Shown here piece by piece: positions 18,494 through 29,670 of a stretch of DNA of 64,000 nt. The translations under genes and the position numbers were made by a program. The stretch is from Croceicoccus sp. Ery15. GTDB taxonomy: Bacteria > Pseudomonadota > Alphaproteobacteria > Sphingomonadales > Sphingomonadaceae. How positions within the stretch are numbered: position 1 is the stretch's first letter; every line of letters begins with the position of its first letter. Under the pieces are notes generated by a model. The model saw nothing but the letters and a program-made list of their open reading frames with translations. It made no database searches and had not been told where the DNA came from. The DNA is taken from the NCBI RefSeq assembly GCF_020985305.1, contig NZ_CP087588.1:3285501-3349500 (forward strand), in the 5' to 3' direction.

Positions 18494-18988
18494 ATGACCC
18501 TTGCTCTTATCGCTTCCGCCGCGCTGGTCCTGTCTGCCAATGCCGCCGTCCCGCCTCCCGCCGAAGGTGACGACCGAACGGCCATCCTTGCCACCGTCAA
18601 TGCGCTGTTCGACCGGTTGGGCACCGCAGATGCCGAAGAATTCCGCGAAGTGATCGCGCCCGAAGGCATGATCTTCATCCATAACCGGATGGAGCCCGAT
18701 GCCCCAAAGCTGCTGATCCGGTCCAATGCCATCATGACCGACCGCGAAGGGCCGGACGAGCATAAGCTGACTGAGCGGATGGGCATTCCCACTGTATTGC
18801 AGCATGGCGATATGGCGCATGTCTGGGCACCCTATGCGTTCTGGATCGATGGCGAGAAATCGCATTGCGGCATGGAATCGATCTCTTTGTCGCGTAGCGA
18901 GGGGGTGTGGCGCGTGACCAATATGACCTACTCGGTCGAACCCGTCGCCCAATGCGCCGCACTGGGCGCGCCGGAGAATTCCGAATGA
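18494..18988 (+). CDS. SnoaL/NTF2-like exported protein
   Basis: 164-residue protein with a probable signal peptide (residues 1-18, ending ...LVLSANA) and an NTF2-like/SnoaL domain: DDRTAILATVNALFDRLG then HVWAPYAFWIDG and GVWRVTNMTYSVE. Its function is unknown; family members range from small hydrolases to binding proteins. The start is ATG at 18494. It overlaps the start of the carboxylase alpha relic by ATGA. It is the only intact gene between two decayed carboxylase genes, so it was either co-inherited with them or kept for a separate function. Confidence 0.7.
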   Translation: MTLALIASAALVLSANAAVPPPAEGDDRTAILATVNALFDRLGTADAEEFREVIAPEGMIFIHNRMEPDAPKLLIRSNAIMTDREGPDEHKLTERMGIPTVLQHGDMAHVWAPYAFWIDGEKSHCGMESISLSRSEGVWRVTNMTYSVEPVAQCAALGAPENSE

Positions 18989-19894
18989 TTGCCAGGCTTC
19001 TTGTCGCCAACAGGGGCGAGATTGCCTGACGCATCATCCGCACAAAACGCGCCATGGGCGTGGCGACGGTTGCGGTCTATTCCGGTGCCGATGCCAAGGC
19101 GCTGCATGTGCGCATGGCGGACGAGGCGGTGCATATCGGCCCGTCGCCCGCTGCCGAAAGCGACCCGCGTCGACGCCGTCCGCGCCGCCAAGGCGGTGGA
19201 CTATGAAGGCGCGGGCACCATCGAATTCATCGCCGACGCATACAAAGGGCTGCGCGCCGACCGCATCTTTTTTATGGAAATGAACACCAGCCTTCAGGTC
19301 GAGCATCCGGTGACCGGGGCCGTCACAGGCGCCGATCTAGCCGGATACAAAATTCCGGTTTGAAACCGGCGTTGAAAAAGGGGAAACCATATCTCCCCAT
19401 GACGACCCAATGATCGCCAAACTGGCGGCGCACGCACATGATCGATCCATGGCACGGACCGATCTCGCCCATCTGGCTGCGCTGATCCAGATTTATCCCT
19501 TTCGATCAACTTCGCGGGTGAAACGCGGACAAGCGACAAGGCGGAACTCGACCAGAATTCGGTTATTTTTTATGGGGCGATTGGCGATGACCTGATTGTT
19601 TTTGATGAAGGGCGCTATTTCCAATTCTCGTGAGCATCGCGCGGCACCGGTCACCACTCCGCCGCAGACGGCGCCATCCTTGCCCCCATGCCGGGCAAGG
19701 TCATCGCATTGGACGTGGCCGAAGGGGACAGCGTCACCGAAGGTCAGCGCCTGATGGTGCTGGAAGCCATGAAGATGGAGCACGCGCTGACCGCGCCTTT
19801 CGCGGGCACGGTGCGCGATCTGGCGGCCAGTGTCGGCGGGCAGGTCGAGGTGGAGGCGATGCTCGCGCAGATCGAGGCCGAGGAAGGCGAGTAA
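18985..19894 (+). pseudogene. Methylcrotonyl-CoA carboxylase alpha (biotin-containing) subunit relic
   Basis: Starts correctly with [14 protein letters not shown], then an in-frame TGA at 19027 (codon 15) replaces what is normally a Cys codon. The reading continues to [11 protein letters not shown], loses about 190 residues of the ATP-grasp domain, and resumes in another frame with [16 protein letters not shown] and later DPMIAKLAAHAHD. The C-terminal biotinyl domain is complete at about 19660-19894, with the biotin-lysine motif EAMKME. Multiple frameshifts, the stop and the deletion show decay. Together with the beta relic it indicates loss of this leucine-degradation step at this locus. Confidence 0.85.
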
Positions 19895-19941
19895 CCGGGG
19901 CGGGTTGAACCGGCCCGCCATTTCCGGCATCCGCCCGCGCC

Positions 19942-21174
19942 ATGTCGGAACTTCTTACGCTTTTCCACGAACAGCCGCTTTGGGCGCAATCGGCCATCGG
20001 CCTTGTGCTGCTGGCGCTGGCGGCGCTGGTCGTCAATTTCCTGCTGAAGAAGGTGCTGCTGCGCGCGGCGGCGCCATTCCTCGACACGCGCAGCCTGACG
20101 GCGGATCGCGCGGCGGCGCGGCTGGCCAATGTCGCGCCGACCATGGTGGTGGGCAATGGCATCAATCTGGTGCCCAACCTGCCCGACGAGGCGGTGATCG
20201 TCGTCCACAATGTCTGCAATGCGCTGATCGTGGTGTTCATCGCCTTCGCCATCAGCGGGGCGCTGAACTATGTGAACGAACTCTACGCGCGCAGGCCCGA
20301 GGCGAAGAACCGCCCGATCAAGGGCTATGTGCAGGTGGTCAAGATCGCCGTCTATTGCGGCGCGGCGATTCTGGCCATTGCGACGCTGATGGACCGGTCG
20401 CCGCTGCTACTGCTGTCCGGTCTTGGCGCGATGGCGGCGGTGCTGCTGCTGGTGTTCAAGGACACGATCCTGTCGCTGGTCGCATCGGTGCAGATCGCGT
20501 CGAACGACATGCTGCGCGTGGGCGACTGGATCGAGATGCCGTCGATGAGCGCGGATGGCGATGTGATCGATATCGCGCTGCACACGGTCAAGGTGCAGAA
20601 TTTCGACAAGACGATCACCACGATCCCCACGCACAAGCTGATTACCGACAGCTATCGCAACTGGCGCGGCATGACCGAGGCGGGCGGTCGCCGCATCAAG
20701 CGCGCGATCCATATCGACCAGAGCGCGATCCGCTTCATGTCGGACGAAGAGGCCGACGGGCTCCGCCGGTTCCACATTCTTGGCCCCTATCTGGCGGCGA
20801 AAGAGGCCGAGCTGGGCGAATGGAACGCGAAAAATGCCGGTGAAACGCATTCAGGCGATAGCCCCGTCAACGCGCGCCGCCTGACCAATATGGGCACGTT
20901 TCGCGCCTATGTGGTCGCCTATTTGCAGAAACACCCGCATGTGCGCGCGGATATGACGATCATGGTCCGGCAATTACCGCCCGCGCCAGAGGGTCTGCCG
21001 CTGGAAATCTATTGCTTTACCGACACGACCGCATGGGGCGAGTATGAGGCGATCCAGTCGGATATTTTCGACCATCTGATCGCGATCCTGCCCGAATTCG
21101 GCCTGCACCTCTATCAGCAGCCCAGCGGCATGGACATGCGCGCGGGTCTGGCAGGGGCGTCGGCCAAGGCATGA
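19942..21174 (+). CDS. Mechanosensitive ion channel, YbdG-like
   Basis: 410-residue MscS-superfamily channel that would release solutes on hypo-osmotic shock. Three or more membrane segments occupy about residues 17-40, 78-100, 130-150 and 155-175, and the MscS beta domain follows, with DMLRVGDWIEMPSMSADGDVI and the FDKTITTIPTHKL stretch. The cytoplasmic insertion around residues 245-300 is as in YbdG. It stands alone 47 bp after the carboxylase relic and converges with the amidohydrolase pair. Confidence 0.85.
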   Translation: MSELLTLFHEQPLWAQSAIGLVLLALAALVVNFLLKKVLLRAAAPFLDTRSLTADRAAARLANVAPTMVVGNGINLVPNLPDEAVIVVHNVCNALIVVFIAFAISGALNYVNELYARRPEAKNRPIKGYVQVVKIAVYCGAAILAIATLMDRSPLLLLSGLGAMAAVLLLVFKDTILSLVASVQIASNDMLRVGDWIEMPSMSADGDVIDIALHTVKVQNFDKTITTIPTHKLITDSYRNWRGMTEAGGRRIKRAIHIDQSAIRFMSDEEADGLRRFHILGPYLAAKEAELGEWNAKNAGETHSGDSPVNARRLTNMGTFRAYVVAYLQKHPHVRADMTIMVRQLPPAPEGLPLEIYCFTDTTAWGEYEAIQSDIFDHLIAILPEFGLHLYQQPSGMDMRAGLAGASAKA

Positions 21175-21213
21175 CCGGCGCGGGCCTGATGCCCGCGCCG
21201 GTCGGCACCCTGA

Positions 21214-22541
21214 TTACCAGTCATAGGCCTTGGGCAGATCGCTGCGATCGAGGTCGCGATAGCGGTTGCGCAATGCGCTTTGATGGTTGTCGAGCGGTTG
21301 TTCCACCCCGTCGATCCACACGCGTTCGGGGGCAGAGGACAGTTCCAGCGGATCGCCGTCCCATACCACCACATCGCCATGTGCGCCGGGGGCGAGCACG
21401 CCTGCCTGTCCTTCCATCCCCGCGATCCTGGCGGGGACCGAGGTGATGGCGGCGAATGCTTCGCCCCATGTCAGGCCGGTCGCGCCGGGCACTTTTTGCA
21501 GGCCCACAAGATTACCCGCATATTGCGGGGCCTGACGCGGTTGGAAATCGTCGGAGAACGGGCCGATGGCGACGGTCACGCCCGCGTCCTTCATCCGGCC
21601 GATATTGCTTTGCGTCGCGGCCAGCTCCTCGAACGCGACGGGCAGATCGTCCAGCGCAAAGGCGATGACGGGAACGCCCGCCGCCGCGATGTCCTGTGCA
21701 GCCAGCCAGCCTTCGTGCGCGCCCACCAGCACAAGGTCGAGCTTGGGAAACTCACCCTTCAGCGCCAGCACCGAACGAATGTCGGCTGCGCGATCGACCT
21801 GCACGTAGAGCGGCTGTGTCCCGTTCACCACCGGCACCAGGGCGGCAGCGTCGAAACGGGTGAGCAGCGCATCGGACCCGCGATCGGCATTGCTTTCCAC
21901 CATGCGCGGGTCTTTGGCCGAAGATGCGCCTGAACGCGCGCCATATTCCTTCGCCTCGCGCAGGGCATTGCGCAGCAGCGCATGGGCCGCCGTGCGGCTG
22001 CCGCCCGCAAGCCGCGCGCCGGTTTCGTCGAGGTTGATGAACTGGAACGCCCGCGCCTTTGTCACCGCATTGGCATCGGACCCCAGATCGATGATTGCGC
22101 CCTGGCCCGAGAAAATCGTATTGCCCGCCGTGCCGATCACGCTGGCGCGGGTGACCCCGCCCATGCGGCTGACAAGGATATGTTGCGACTGGGGATTGAT
22201 CGCGACCGACATGTCGAGCGCGGCGGAAAACGGCGAGCCGTCCGCCTCGCGGTCGTTGCTTTCGCTGACGGCGGCAACGTCCCACAGGCCCAGATCGGTG
22301 ACGGCGGCGAACAGGCCGGGGGTGACCCATTTGCCGGTGCCGTCCACGACCGGAACGCCGGCCGGCACGGCAACGCCCGCGCCTGCCGCCACGACCTTGC
22401 CGCCGCGCACGACGACGGTGGCGTTTTCGACCGGCTCGCTGCCGTCGCCGGTCGCAACGGTCGCGCCGGTGATGGCCATGTCCTGCGCCGCGGCGGGGGC
22501 GGCGATGGCGGCGCAAAGCGCCAATGCGCTGATCAGCCTTT

Positions 22542-22545
<4 letters not shown>
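21214..22545 (-). CDS. Exported amidohydrolase-family protein (1)
   Basis: 443-residue protein with a signal peptide (MKRLISALALCAAIAAPAAA) and an amidohydrolase/imidazolonepropionase-like fold: GTGKWVTPGLF near residue 69-79, and the C-terminal GVLAPGAHGDVVVWDGDPLELS typical of the superfamily. Near the N-terminal metal site, where active members have a His-x-His, this protein reads PGLFAAVTDLG; the two histidines are missing, so catalytic activity is doubtful. It overlaps the second amidohydrolase gene by 4 bp and may work as its partner. Confidence 0.75.
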
Positions 22546-23915
<1,370 letters not shown>

Positions 23916-24067
23916 GATCAGGCTCCCTTTTCCGAAAGGGTGGGGCGGTTCGCACCATTCGCGCGATGCGCAAGATGGTATCAGTTGAACCTATCTCTTG
24001 CCTTGGCCGCCGCGGTCAAGGGGCTTTGCCTGCGCCTCGGCCTTACCGCGCTCTCGCTCTTGCCGCT

Positions 24068-26311
24068 TTACCAGCTGACTACCGGCAGGATCGAAGCATT
24101 GTCGTCGGTCCATGGCCGATGGCTGGCGGGCGGCAATTGCGCCCATGACGGACCTTCGGCCTCTATCAGCCGGTTGTATGCATCACGGTCGCGTGTCAGC
24201 GCGATCCAAAGCGATGGCGTGGTTCCGGTGGCCAGATCTTCGCTATCCTCGCGCATTGCACCGTGCCAGCGACCCTTTTTAGCCAGTGCGGCCACCATGG
24301 GCGCAAGGTCGAGATAGCGGTTGGAAACATGGACCAGCAGCAAACCGTTATCGGCCAGTACATCGCCGTAAATATCGAACGCCTCTTGCGTCAGCAGATG
24401 GACGGGGATCGCATCGGACGAAAACGCGTCGATGGCCAAAAGGTAAAGGCTGTCATGCGCCGCACGATCCAGCGCGATACGCGCGTCGCCGATCACGATG
24501 CGCGCATCGGGCGTGCAATCGGACAGAAAGCTGAACTCGCCCTCTTCCGAAAAGCGCACGACCTGCCGGTCGATCTCGTAAAAGACCCATTGCTGGGCGG
24601 GTTTGCGATAGCAGGCCAGCGTGCCGACCCCCAGTCCGACGATGCCGACCCGCGCATCTTCGGGCGCCTGTTGCAGTGCGATGCCGATGCCCGATGTAGT
24701 GCCGTAATAGCTGGTCGGATTGTCCTTTTTCGTGGGGTCGGTGAATTGCTGGCCATGCAGCGTGGTGCCATGGGTCAGGTAACGCAGCGCGCCGCTGGGC
24801 GAATTTTCGATGTGATAGGCCCCGAAATAGCTGCGTGCCCGATCTCCGTCGAGGCTGGACCGGATCGTCGACCATCCCTGATGGCCCAGCATCAGCATGA
24901 CCAGCACCGGCACATAGAGCCAGCGGCGCGACGCGACGAGCAGGCCGATACAGGTGATCAGTACGACAAAGCCCGCCACTTGGACCTTTACGCCATAGAT
25001 GGCGGCCTGCGAAAGCTCGTACGCAAGCCACGCCGTCAGCAAGAGCGCACCCGCCGCCAGCGCCGCCGAGAGCCAGCCACGCCGCCGCAGTAGCGGTGTG
25101 ACAATGGGCAGTTCCAGCGGCCGCAGCAGCATGGCCGCCGCGATCAGCAAGATGGCGTGTTCGTAAATCCAGTCGAATACCAATGGCGCGATCAGGGCGC
25201 AGAAAATGCCGCCGATCGCCCCGCCCAGTGCCGTCATCAGATAGAACAGCGTCAGATGGCGCGGATCGGGGCGCAGGTCGAACAGCCGCTTGTGCAGGGC
25301 CACGGCGACCAGAAACAACAACGCCGCCATCGAGATCGCGATTTTCATGCTGGCCTGTCCGGCGGGCGACACGGCCAGCGCGCCGACGAACAGCAGGGTG
25401 ATCGGCGCGATGGTCGAAAGATGCCCTGCCAGCGTCCCCTCTTCACTGAACGCGACCGAATAGCTGAGAAGATAGAGCCCCAGCGGAATCACCCACAGCA
25501 TCGGCGCGGCCATGATATCGGTCGTCAGCAGGGTGGTGGTCGACAGCATCAGGCCCGACGGCACCGCCGCCAGCGCCAGCCACAGCGCCATCAGTTTTGG
25601 CGTGGCGGCGGGTGCCTCGCGCTCTTCCTCGTCAGGAGAGACATATTCGGCAAAATCGCTGCTGGCGTGCCAGCGCGACCAGCCCGCGAAGCCGACCATC
25701 ACGATCAGCGCGACAAATCCCGCGCTCCATAAATGGCTTTGCGTATCCAGCGGCATGGTGGGTTCGAAGATCAGCGGATAGGCGATCAGCCCGCCGAAAC
25801 TGCCCAGATTGGATGCGCCATAAAGCACATAGGGATCGCCTGCTTCGGGAGAGGCGGCGAACCAGCGCTGCATCAGCGATGCCTGTGACGACAGCATGAA
25901 GAACACCGGCCCGATCGACAGCAGGAACAGGGCGGGCACCCATAATGCTTCCCAACCCGGCGCAGCGGGCGGCAGCGGGAATAGCGCGATCGGCAGGGTC
26001 AGGGCGGCGGCGACCAGCAGGGCCAGATGTAGCACGATCTGTCGCCGCATCGGTTGGTGCGCAATGGCATGGCTGTACAGATATCCGCCCAGCAACAGCA
26101 GTTGGAACACCACCATCGCGCTGTTCCAGACATTGGGCGCGCCGCCCACCACCGGCAGCGCAAATCGCGCAACCATCGGCTGGATCAGGAACAGCAGGAA
26201 ACTGCCGGTCAGGATCGTGGCGACGAACAGGTTCTGGCGCGCGAAAATGGTGCGCGGCTGTCTGGCAACGGCTTCGGTCAACGGTAAATCGCCCTCATCG
26301 CTTCTATGCAT
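24068..26311 (-). CDS. Membrane-fused spermidine synthase-like protein
   Basis: 747-residue protein. The first ~470 residues form about 12 hydrophobic segments (opening LFVATILTGSFLLFLIQPMV), and the C-terminal ~250 residues have a SAM-dependent spermidine-synthase fold: VGIVGLGVGTLACY glycine loop, FYEIDRQVV acidic motif and IVIGDARIAL. Such fused MFS/spermidine-synthase-like proteins are widespread; polyamine synthesis is not proven for them. It is a single gene, divergent from the NDUFA9-like gene (138 bp between starts). Confidence 0.75.
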   Translation of the reverse strand: MHRSDEGDLPLTEAVARQPRTIFARQNLFVATILTGSFLLFLIQPMVARFALPVVGGAPNVWNSAMVVFQLLLLGGYLYSHAIAHQPMRRQIVLHLALLVAAALTLPIALFPLPPAAPGWEALWVPALFLLSIGPVFFMLSSQASLMQRWFAASPEAGDPYVLYGASNLGSFGGLIAYPLIFEPTMPLDTQSHLWSAGFVALIVMVGFAGWSRWHASSDFAEYVSPDEEEREAPAATPKLMALWLALAAVPSGLMLSTTTLLTTDIMAAPMLWVIPLGLYLLSYSVAFSEEGTLAGHLSTIAPITLLFVGALAVSPAGQASMKIAISMAALLFLVAVALHKRLFDLRPDPRHLTLFYLMTALGGAIGGIFCALIAPLVFDWIYEHAILLIAAAMLLRPLELPIVTPLLRRRGWLSAALAAGALLLTAWLAYELSQAAIYGVKVQVAGFVVLITCIGLLVASRRWLYVPVLVMLMLGHQGWSTIRSSLDGDRARSYFGAYHIENSPSGALRYLTHGTTLHGQQFTDPTKKDNPTSYYGTTSGIGIALQQAPEDARVGIVGLGVGTLACYRKPAQQWVFYEIDRQVVRFSEEGEFSFLSDCTPDARIVIGDARIALDRAAHDSLYLLAIDAFSSDAIPVHLLTQEAFDIYGDVLADNGLLLVHVSNRYLDLAPMVAALAKKGRWHGAMREDSEDLATGTTPSLWIALTRDRDAYNRLIEAEGPSWAQLPPASHRPWTDDNASILPVVSW

Positions 26312-26449
26312 AGGGGATCGGCTGGCCCTTGCAATCCGGGATGGGGGGATATTCCCCGCGTTTGAGCAGTTGCAGGAAGGGGCGCGCTTGGCCTAAGGCG
26401 CGGCTTGGTATGAATGGCGGCCACAGGCTGCGACAGCAAAGGGCACGAC

Positions 26450-27397
26450 ATGTCGGTTTTGAAGGGCAAGCTTGTCACACTGATTGGCGGTAGCGGCTTT
26501 TTCGGAACGCATGTGGCGCAGGCCCTGCTGGAACGCGGCGCACGGCTGCGGGTGGCATCGCGCAATCCCAAGGATGCGTTCTCGCTGCGTCCGCTGGCCA
26601 ATCTGGGCCAGATTCAGTTCGCGCGCTGCGACATCCGCAGCGAGGCTTCGTTGGCGGCGGTGATCGACGGGGCCGATGCGGTGGTCAATCTGGTCGGCGC
26701 GTTCGCGGGCGATTTAAATGCGGTAATGGGCGAAGGCGCGGGCGATGTCGCGCGGATCGCGGCGGCCAAGGGTGTGTCGGCACTGGTCCATGTGTCGGCC
26801 ATCGGCGCCGATGCGGCGTCGGACATCGATTACCAGAAGTACAAGGGCGAGGGCGAACTGCATGTTTTGGCCGCCTTCCCCAAGGCGACCGTGCTGCGCC
26901 CGTCGATCCTGTTCGGATCGGACGATCAGTTCCTCAACATGTTCGGCGGGATGATCGCTGCCATGCCGGTGATGCCTGTGTTCGCGCCCGACGCGAAACT
27001 GCAGCCCCTGTTCGTCGACGACGCGGCAGAGGCGGTGGTGGCCGCGCTGGAAGATCCGGCGAAACACGGCGGCAAGATTTACGAGATCGCAGGCCCCGAA
27101 GTGGTCACCATGCTGGATCTGAACGAACGGATTGCCGCCGCGCAGGGCCGCAATCGCCATTTCGCCGCGCTGCCCGACATGGTCGGATCGGCCATTGCAA
27201 CGGCTTCGGGTTTCCTGCCCGGCGCGCCGATCAGCGGCGACCAGTACAAGATGCTGGCGCAGGGCAATGTGGCCAGCGACGATATGCCGGGGATCGCAAA
27301 GCTGGGCATCCAGCCCCGTCCGCTAAGCCTGTTCCTCGACCGCTGGATGGTCCGCTATCGCAAGCATGGCCGGTTCGGCGACGAACGCGCTGCCTGA
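26450..27397 (+). CDS. NAD(P)-binding protein, complex I NDUFA9 subunit family
   Basis: 315-residue atypical SDR with the Rossmann motif GGSGFFGTH near residues 11-19, the NAD(P)-discriminating RVASRNPKD segment and VHVSAIGADAAS in place of the usual SDR active site. This is the bacterial relative of the complex I accessory subunit NDUFA9; no enzyme activity is established. The start used is the ATG at 26450; an ATG at 26414 adds 12 residues that do not resemble the family. Confidence 0.8.
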   Translation: MSVLKGKLVTLIGGSGFFGTHVAQALLERGARLRVASRNPKDAFSLRPLANLGQIQFARCDIRSEASLAAVIDGADAVVNLVGAFAGDLNAVMGEGAGDVARIAAAKGVSALVHVSAIGADAASDIDYQKYKGEGELHVLAAFPKATVLRPSILFGSDDQFLNMFGGMIAAMPVMPVFAPDAKLQPLFVDDAAEAVVAALEDPAKHGGKIYEIAGPEVVTMLDLNERIAAAQGRNRHFAALPDMVGSAIATASGFLPGAPISGDQYKMLAQGNVASDDMPGIAKLGIQPRPLSLFLDRWMVRYRKHGRFGDERAA

Positions 27398-27436
27398 GTT
27401 CGTGGATCCTAAATTACTGGACCCCGAATTCGTGCA

Positions 27437-28108
27437 CTAGGCGTTGACGTCGGCGTAATGGCGCGGCGGCGGGACGCCATCTACCTTGTCGGATAGCAGC
27501 GGTTGAAAGCTGGGCCGGCTTTTCAGCACCGAATACCAGCCGCGCGTGGATTCGTGCCCGCGCCAGTCGATCCCGCCCAGATAATCGACCACCGAAATCT
27601 GCGCCGCCGCCGTCAGATCGGCCAGGCTCATCGTCGCGCCCGCCAGCCAGCGGCGGTGGTCGATCAGATAGTCGCAATAATCGAGATGCTGGTCCGCCAG
27701 CCGCATGGCATCGCGCAGCGCGCGCGAATCGGGCGCCTGTTTCAGCACCACCCGCTTGGCATAGCGTTCCGTGAGGAGCGGGGCAGTGACATCGCCCCAG
27801 AAATTTTCGTCGAACAGCGCGACCAGACGGCGGATTTCGGCCCGGTTGGCGGCAGGCCCGTTGATCATCGGGTTCTTTTCGACCGTCTCTTCCAGATATT
27901 CGGCAATTGCGCGGCTGTCGGCAAGGACGGTGTCCTTTTCCTCATGCCGCAAGGCAGGGGTCCGCCCCGCCGGATTGATCAGATAGAATTCGTCGCGCAA
28001 CGCCCACGGATTTTCGGGCTCCAGCGTATAGGGCACGCCCTTTTCGCTCATCAACAAGCGCAGCTTGCGACTGAACGGGCATAAAGCGAAGTGATGAAGC
28101 CGCCACAT
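27437..28108 (-). CDS. Glutathione S-transferase family protein
   Basis: 223-residue GST. The N-terminal thioredoxin-like domain starts MWRLHHFALCPFSRKLRLLM, with a CPFS site, NPAGRTPALRH with the cis-Pro, and DSRAIAEYLEE for glutathione gamma-glutamyl binding; an all-helical domain with WLAGATMSLADLTAA follows. The start is the ATG at 28108; the longer frame to 28204 adds unrelated residues. The substrate is unknown. It is divergent from the UPF0262 gene. Confidence 0.82.
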   Translation of the reverse strand: MWRLHHFALCPFSRKLRLLMSEKGVPYTLEPENPWALRDEFYLINPAGRTPALRHEEKDTVLADSRAIAEYLEETVEKNPMINGPAANRAEIRRLVALFDENFWGDVTAPLLTERYAKRVVLKQAPDSRALRDAMRLADQHLDYCDYLIDHRRWLAGATMSLADLTAAAQISVVDYLGGIDWRGHESTRGWYSVLKSRPSFQPLLSDKVDGVPPPRHYADVNA

Positions 28109-28351
28109 GGCTGTTGAAAATTCGTCCCTCGATTGCCTTTCGCCGGCGATCCCTGTCCCTCTCGCACCGCCTGCGAATCCACTTTTTCGATAGACTCCTG
28201 TCATGGGGCCGCGTCAACAAGGCTTACCAATAATAGTGTGCCTGTTCATAAGGTGTTGCGTGGCTTTGCGGCAGCAGGCGGCGGGGCAGGCGGGCGGTTC
28301 TTGCCAAAGGCGCTTGTGCGCAAAGCCGCCATTTGCGATGGCACCGCCCTT

Positions 28352-28834
28352 ATGGCGGACGCACGCATCATCGATATCACTCTGGACGAGGCCACGATCG
28401 TGTGGCGCAATCCGGATATCGAGCAGGAACGCCGCGTCGCCATCTTCGACCTGATCGAGGAAAACAGCTTCAAACCGCTGCGGTCGTGGGAGGCAGGGCA
28501 TCTGGGCCCCTATCGTCTTTCCTTGTCGGTGGTTGACGGCAGGCTGTCGATCGCGGTCAAGGACGAGGAAGACCGTCCGCTGGAAACATTGCTGCTGGGG
28601 CTGGCGCGGTTCCGCCGCCCGATCCGCGAATATTTCGCCATTTGCGACAGCTATTACCAGGCGATCCGCAAGGCGACGGCGGGCGAGATCGAGACGATCG
28701 ACATGGCGCGGCGCGGCATTCACAACCGTTCGACCGAATTGCTGATGGAGCGGCTGGAAGGCAAGGTCGAAACCGATTTCGCCACCGCGCGCCGCCTGTT
28801 CACGCTGATCTGCGTGCTGCATATCCGGGGTTGA
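28352..28834 (+). CDS. UPF0262 family protein
   Basis: 160-residue conserved alphaproteobacterial protein of unknown function (UPF0262). It starts ADARIIDITLDEATIVWRNP, contains RVAIFDLIEENSF and ends DFATARRLFTLICVLHIRG, matching the family over the full length. The start is the ATG at 28352; the longer frame from 28133 is not supported. Its stop overlaps the start of the next gene by one base, so the two are coupled. Confidence 0.85.
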   Translation: MADARIIDITLDEATIVWRNPDIEQERRVAIFDLIEENSFKPLRSWEAGHLGPYRLSLSVVDGRLSIAVKDEEDRPLETLLLGLARFRRPIREYFAICDSYYQAIRKATAGEIETIDMARRGIHNRSTELLMERLEGKVETDFATARRLFTLICVLHIRG

Positions 28835-29577
28835 TGGCCGAAATCGTGAAGAAATACAGGCGTATATGGCGTATGGGCGCGGTCGTGCTGGCGGGCGCGT
28901 TGCTGACGGGCGCGGGATCGGCATGGTGGCACGCGGCCCATTGGGAACCGTCCGCCAAATCCTATCCGGTGCAGGGCGCATGGCTGGACCAGCGCCACGA
29001 TGCGCGCACCGTGCTGACCCTTGCCGAAGGGGGCGCGGATGGCGCGCCGCTGGTCCGCTTTCTCTATGCCACGGCCAGCATCGGCGCATCGGGCCGCAAC
29101 GAGCGCTTTGCCGAAGAGCATGAGCGGGCGGGGCGTTCGGGCCTGCCCGTCGGGGCGGTGCATGTGTTCGACCCTTGCGTCCCTGCCGACCGGCAATCGG
29201 CCAATTTCGTCACCCTGGTCCCGCGCGACGGCGATCTGCTGCCGCCCGCGGTGCAGCTGGACGCCACCGGCGAGGATTGCCCGCGCCCCGTCCGCGCGGC
29301 CGAGGTGGAGAGCGAGCTGGTTACATTCCTCAACCAGATCGAGGCGCATGCAGGCCGCCGCGCCATTCTGGCCCCCAGCGCCGCGTTCGAGGAAGCCTAT
29401 GGCTTTGGCGCGCGGTCGCAGCGTCCGCTGTGGCTGGCGCAGGACCGCGCGGAACCGGCCTATGCGGGCGGAAACTGGACGATCTGGACGGCGAACAGCG
29501 CGCTCAGCCTGCCGCAACTGGACATGTCGATCGGCTGGCTGGTGATGCGCAGCGATCCCGCCGAAGAGGCAGGCTGA
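28834..29577 (+). CDS. GH25-like membrane-anchored protein lacking the catalytic Glu
   Basis: 247 residues: an N-terminal membrane segment (about 14-30), then a domain similar to GH25 (lysozyme-type muramidase). The strands corresponding to the family's YIKATEG, GAYHFF and LPPVLDIE read FLYATASIG (76-84), GAVHVFD (107-113) and LPPAVQLDAT (136-145). The catalytic D-x-E has become D143-A-T145, so the acid residue is missing although the fold signals remain. It may be a non-catalytic peptidoglycan or glycan-binding protein. It is coupled to UPF0262 upstream and followed 93 bp later by dcd. Confidence 0.6.
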   Translation: MAEIVKKYRRIWRMGAVVLAGALLTGAGSAWWHAAHWEPSAKSYPVQGAWLDQRHDARTVLTLAEGGADGAPLVRFLYATASIGASGRNERFAEEHERAGRSGLPVGAVHVFDPCVPADRQSANFVTLVPRDGDLLPPAVQLDATGEDCPRPVRAAEVESELVTFLNQIEAHAGRRAILAPSAAFEEAYGFGARSQRPLWLAQDRAEPAYAGGNWTIWTANSALSLPQLDMSIGWLVMRSDPAEEAG

Positions 29578-29670
29578 GGCAATATCTTGCACAGTTAGCT
29601 GCATGCCAAGGGTTGCCCCCGCGCGGGGCGATTGGGCAGACCGGCGCGCAAATTATTGATCGGAGCAACG

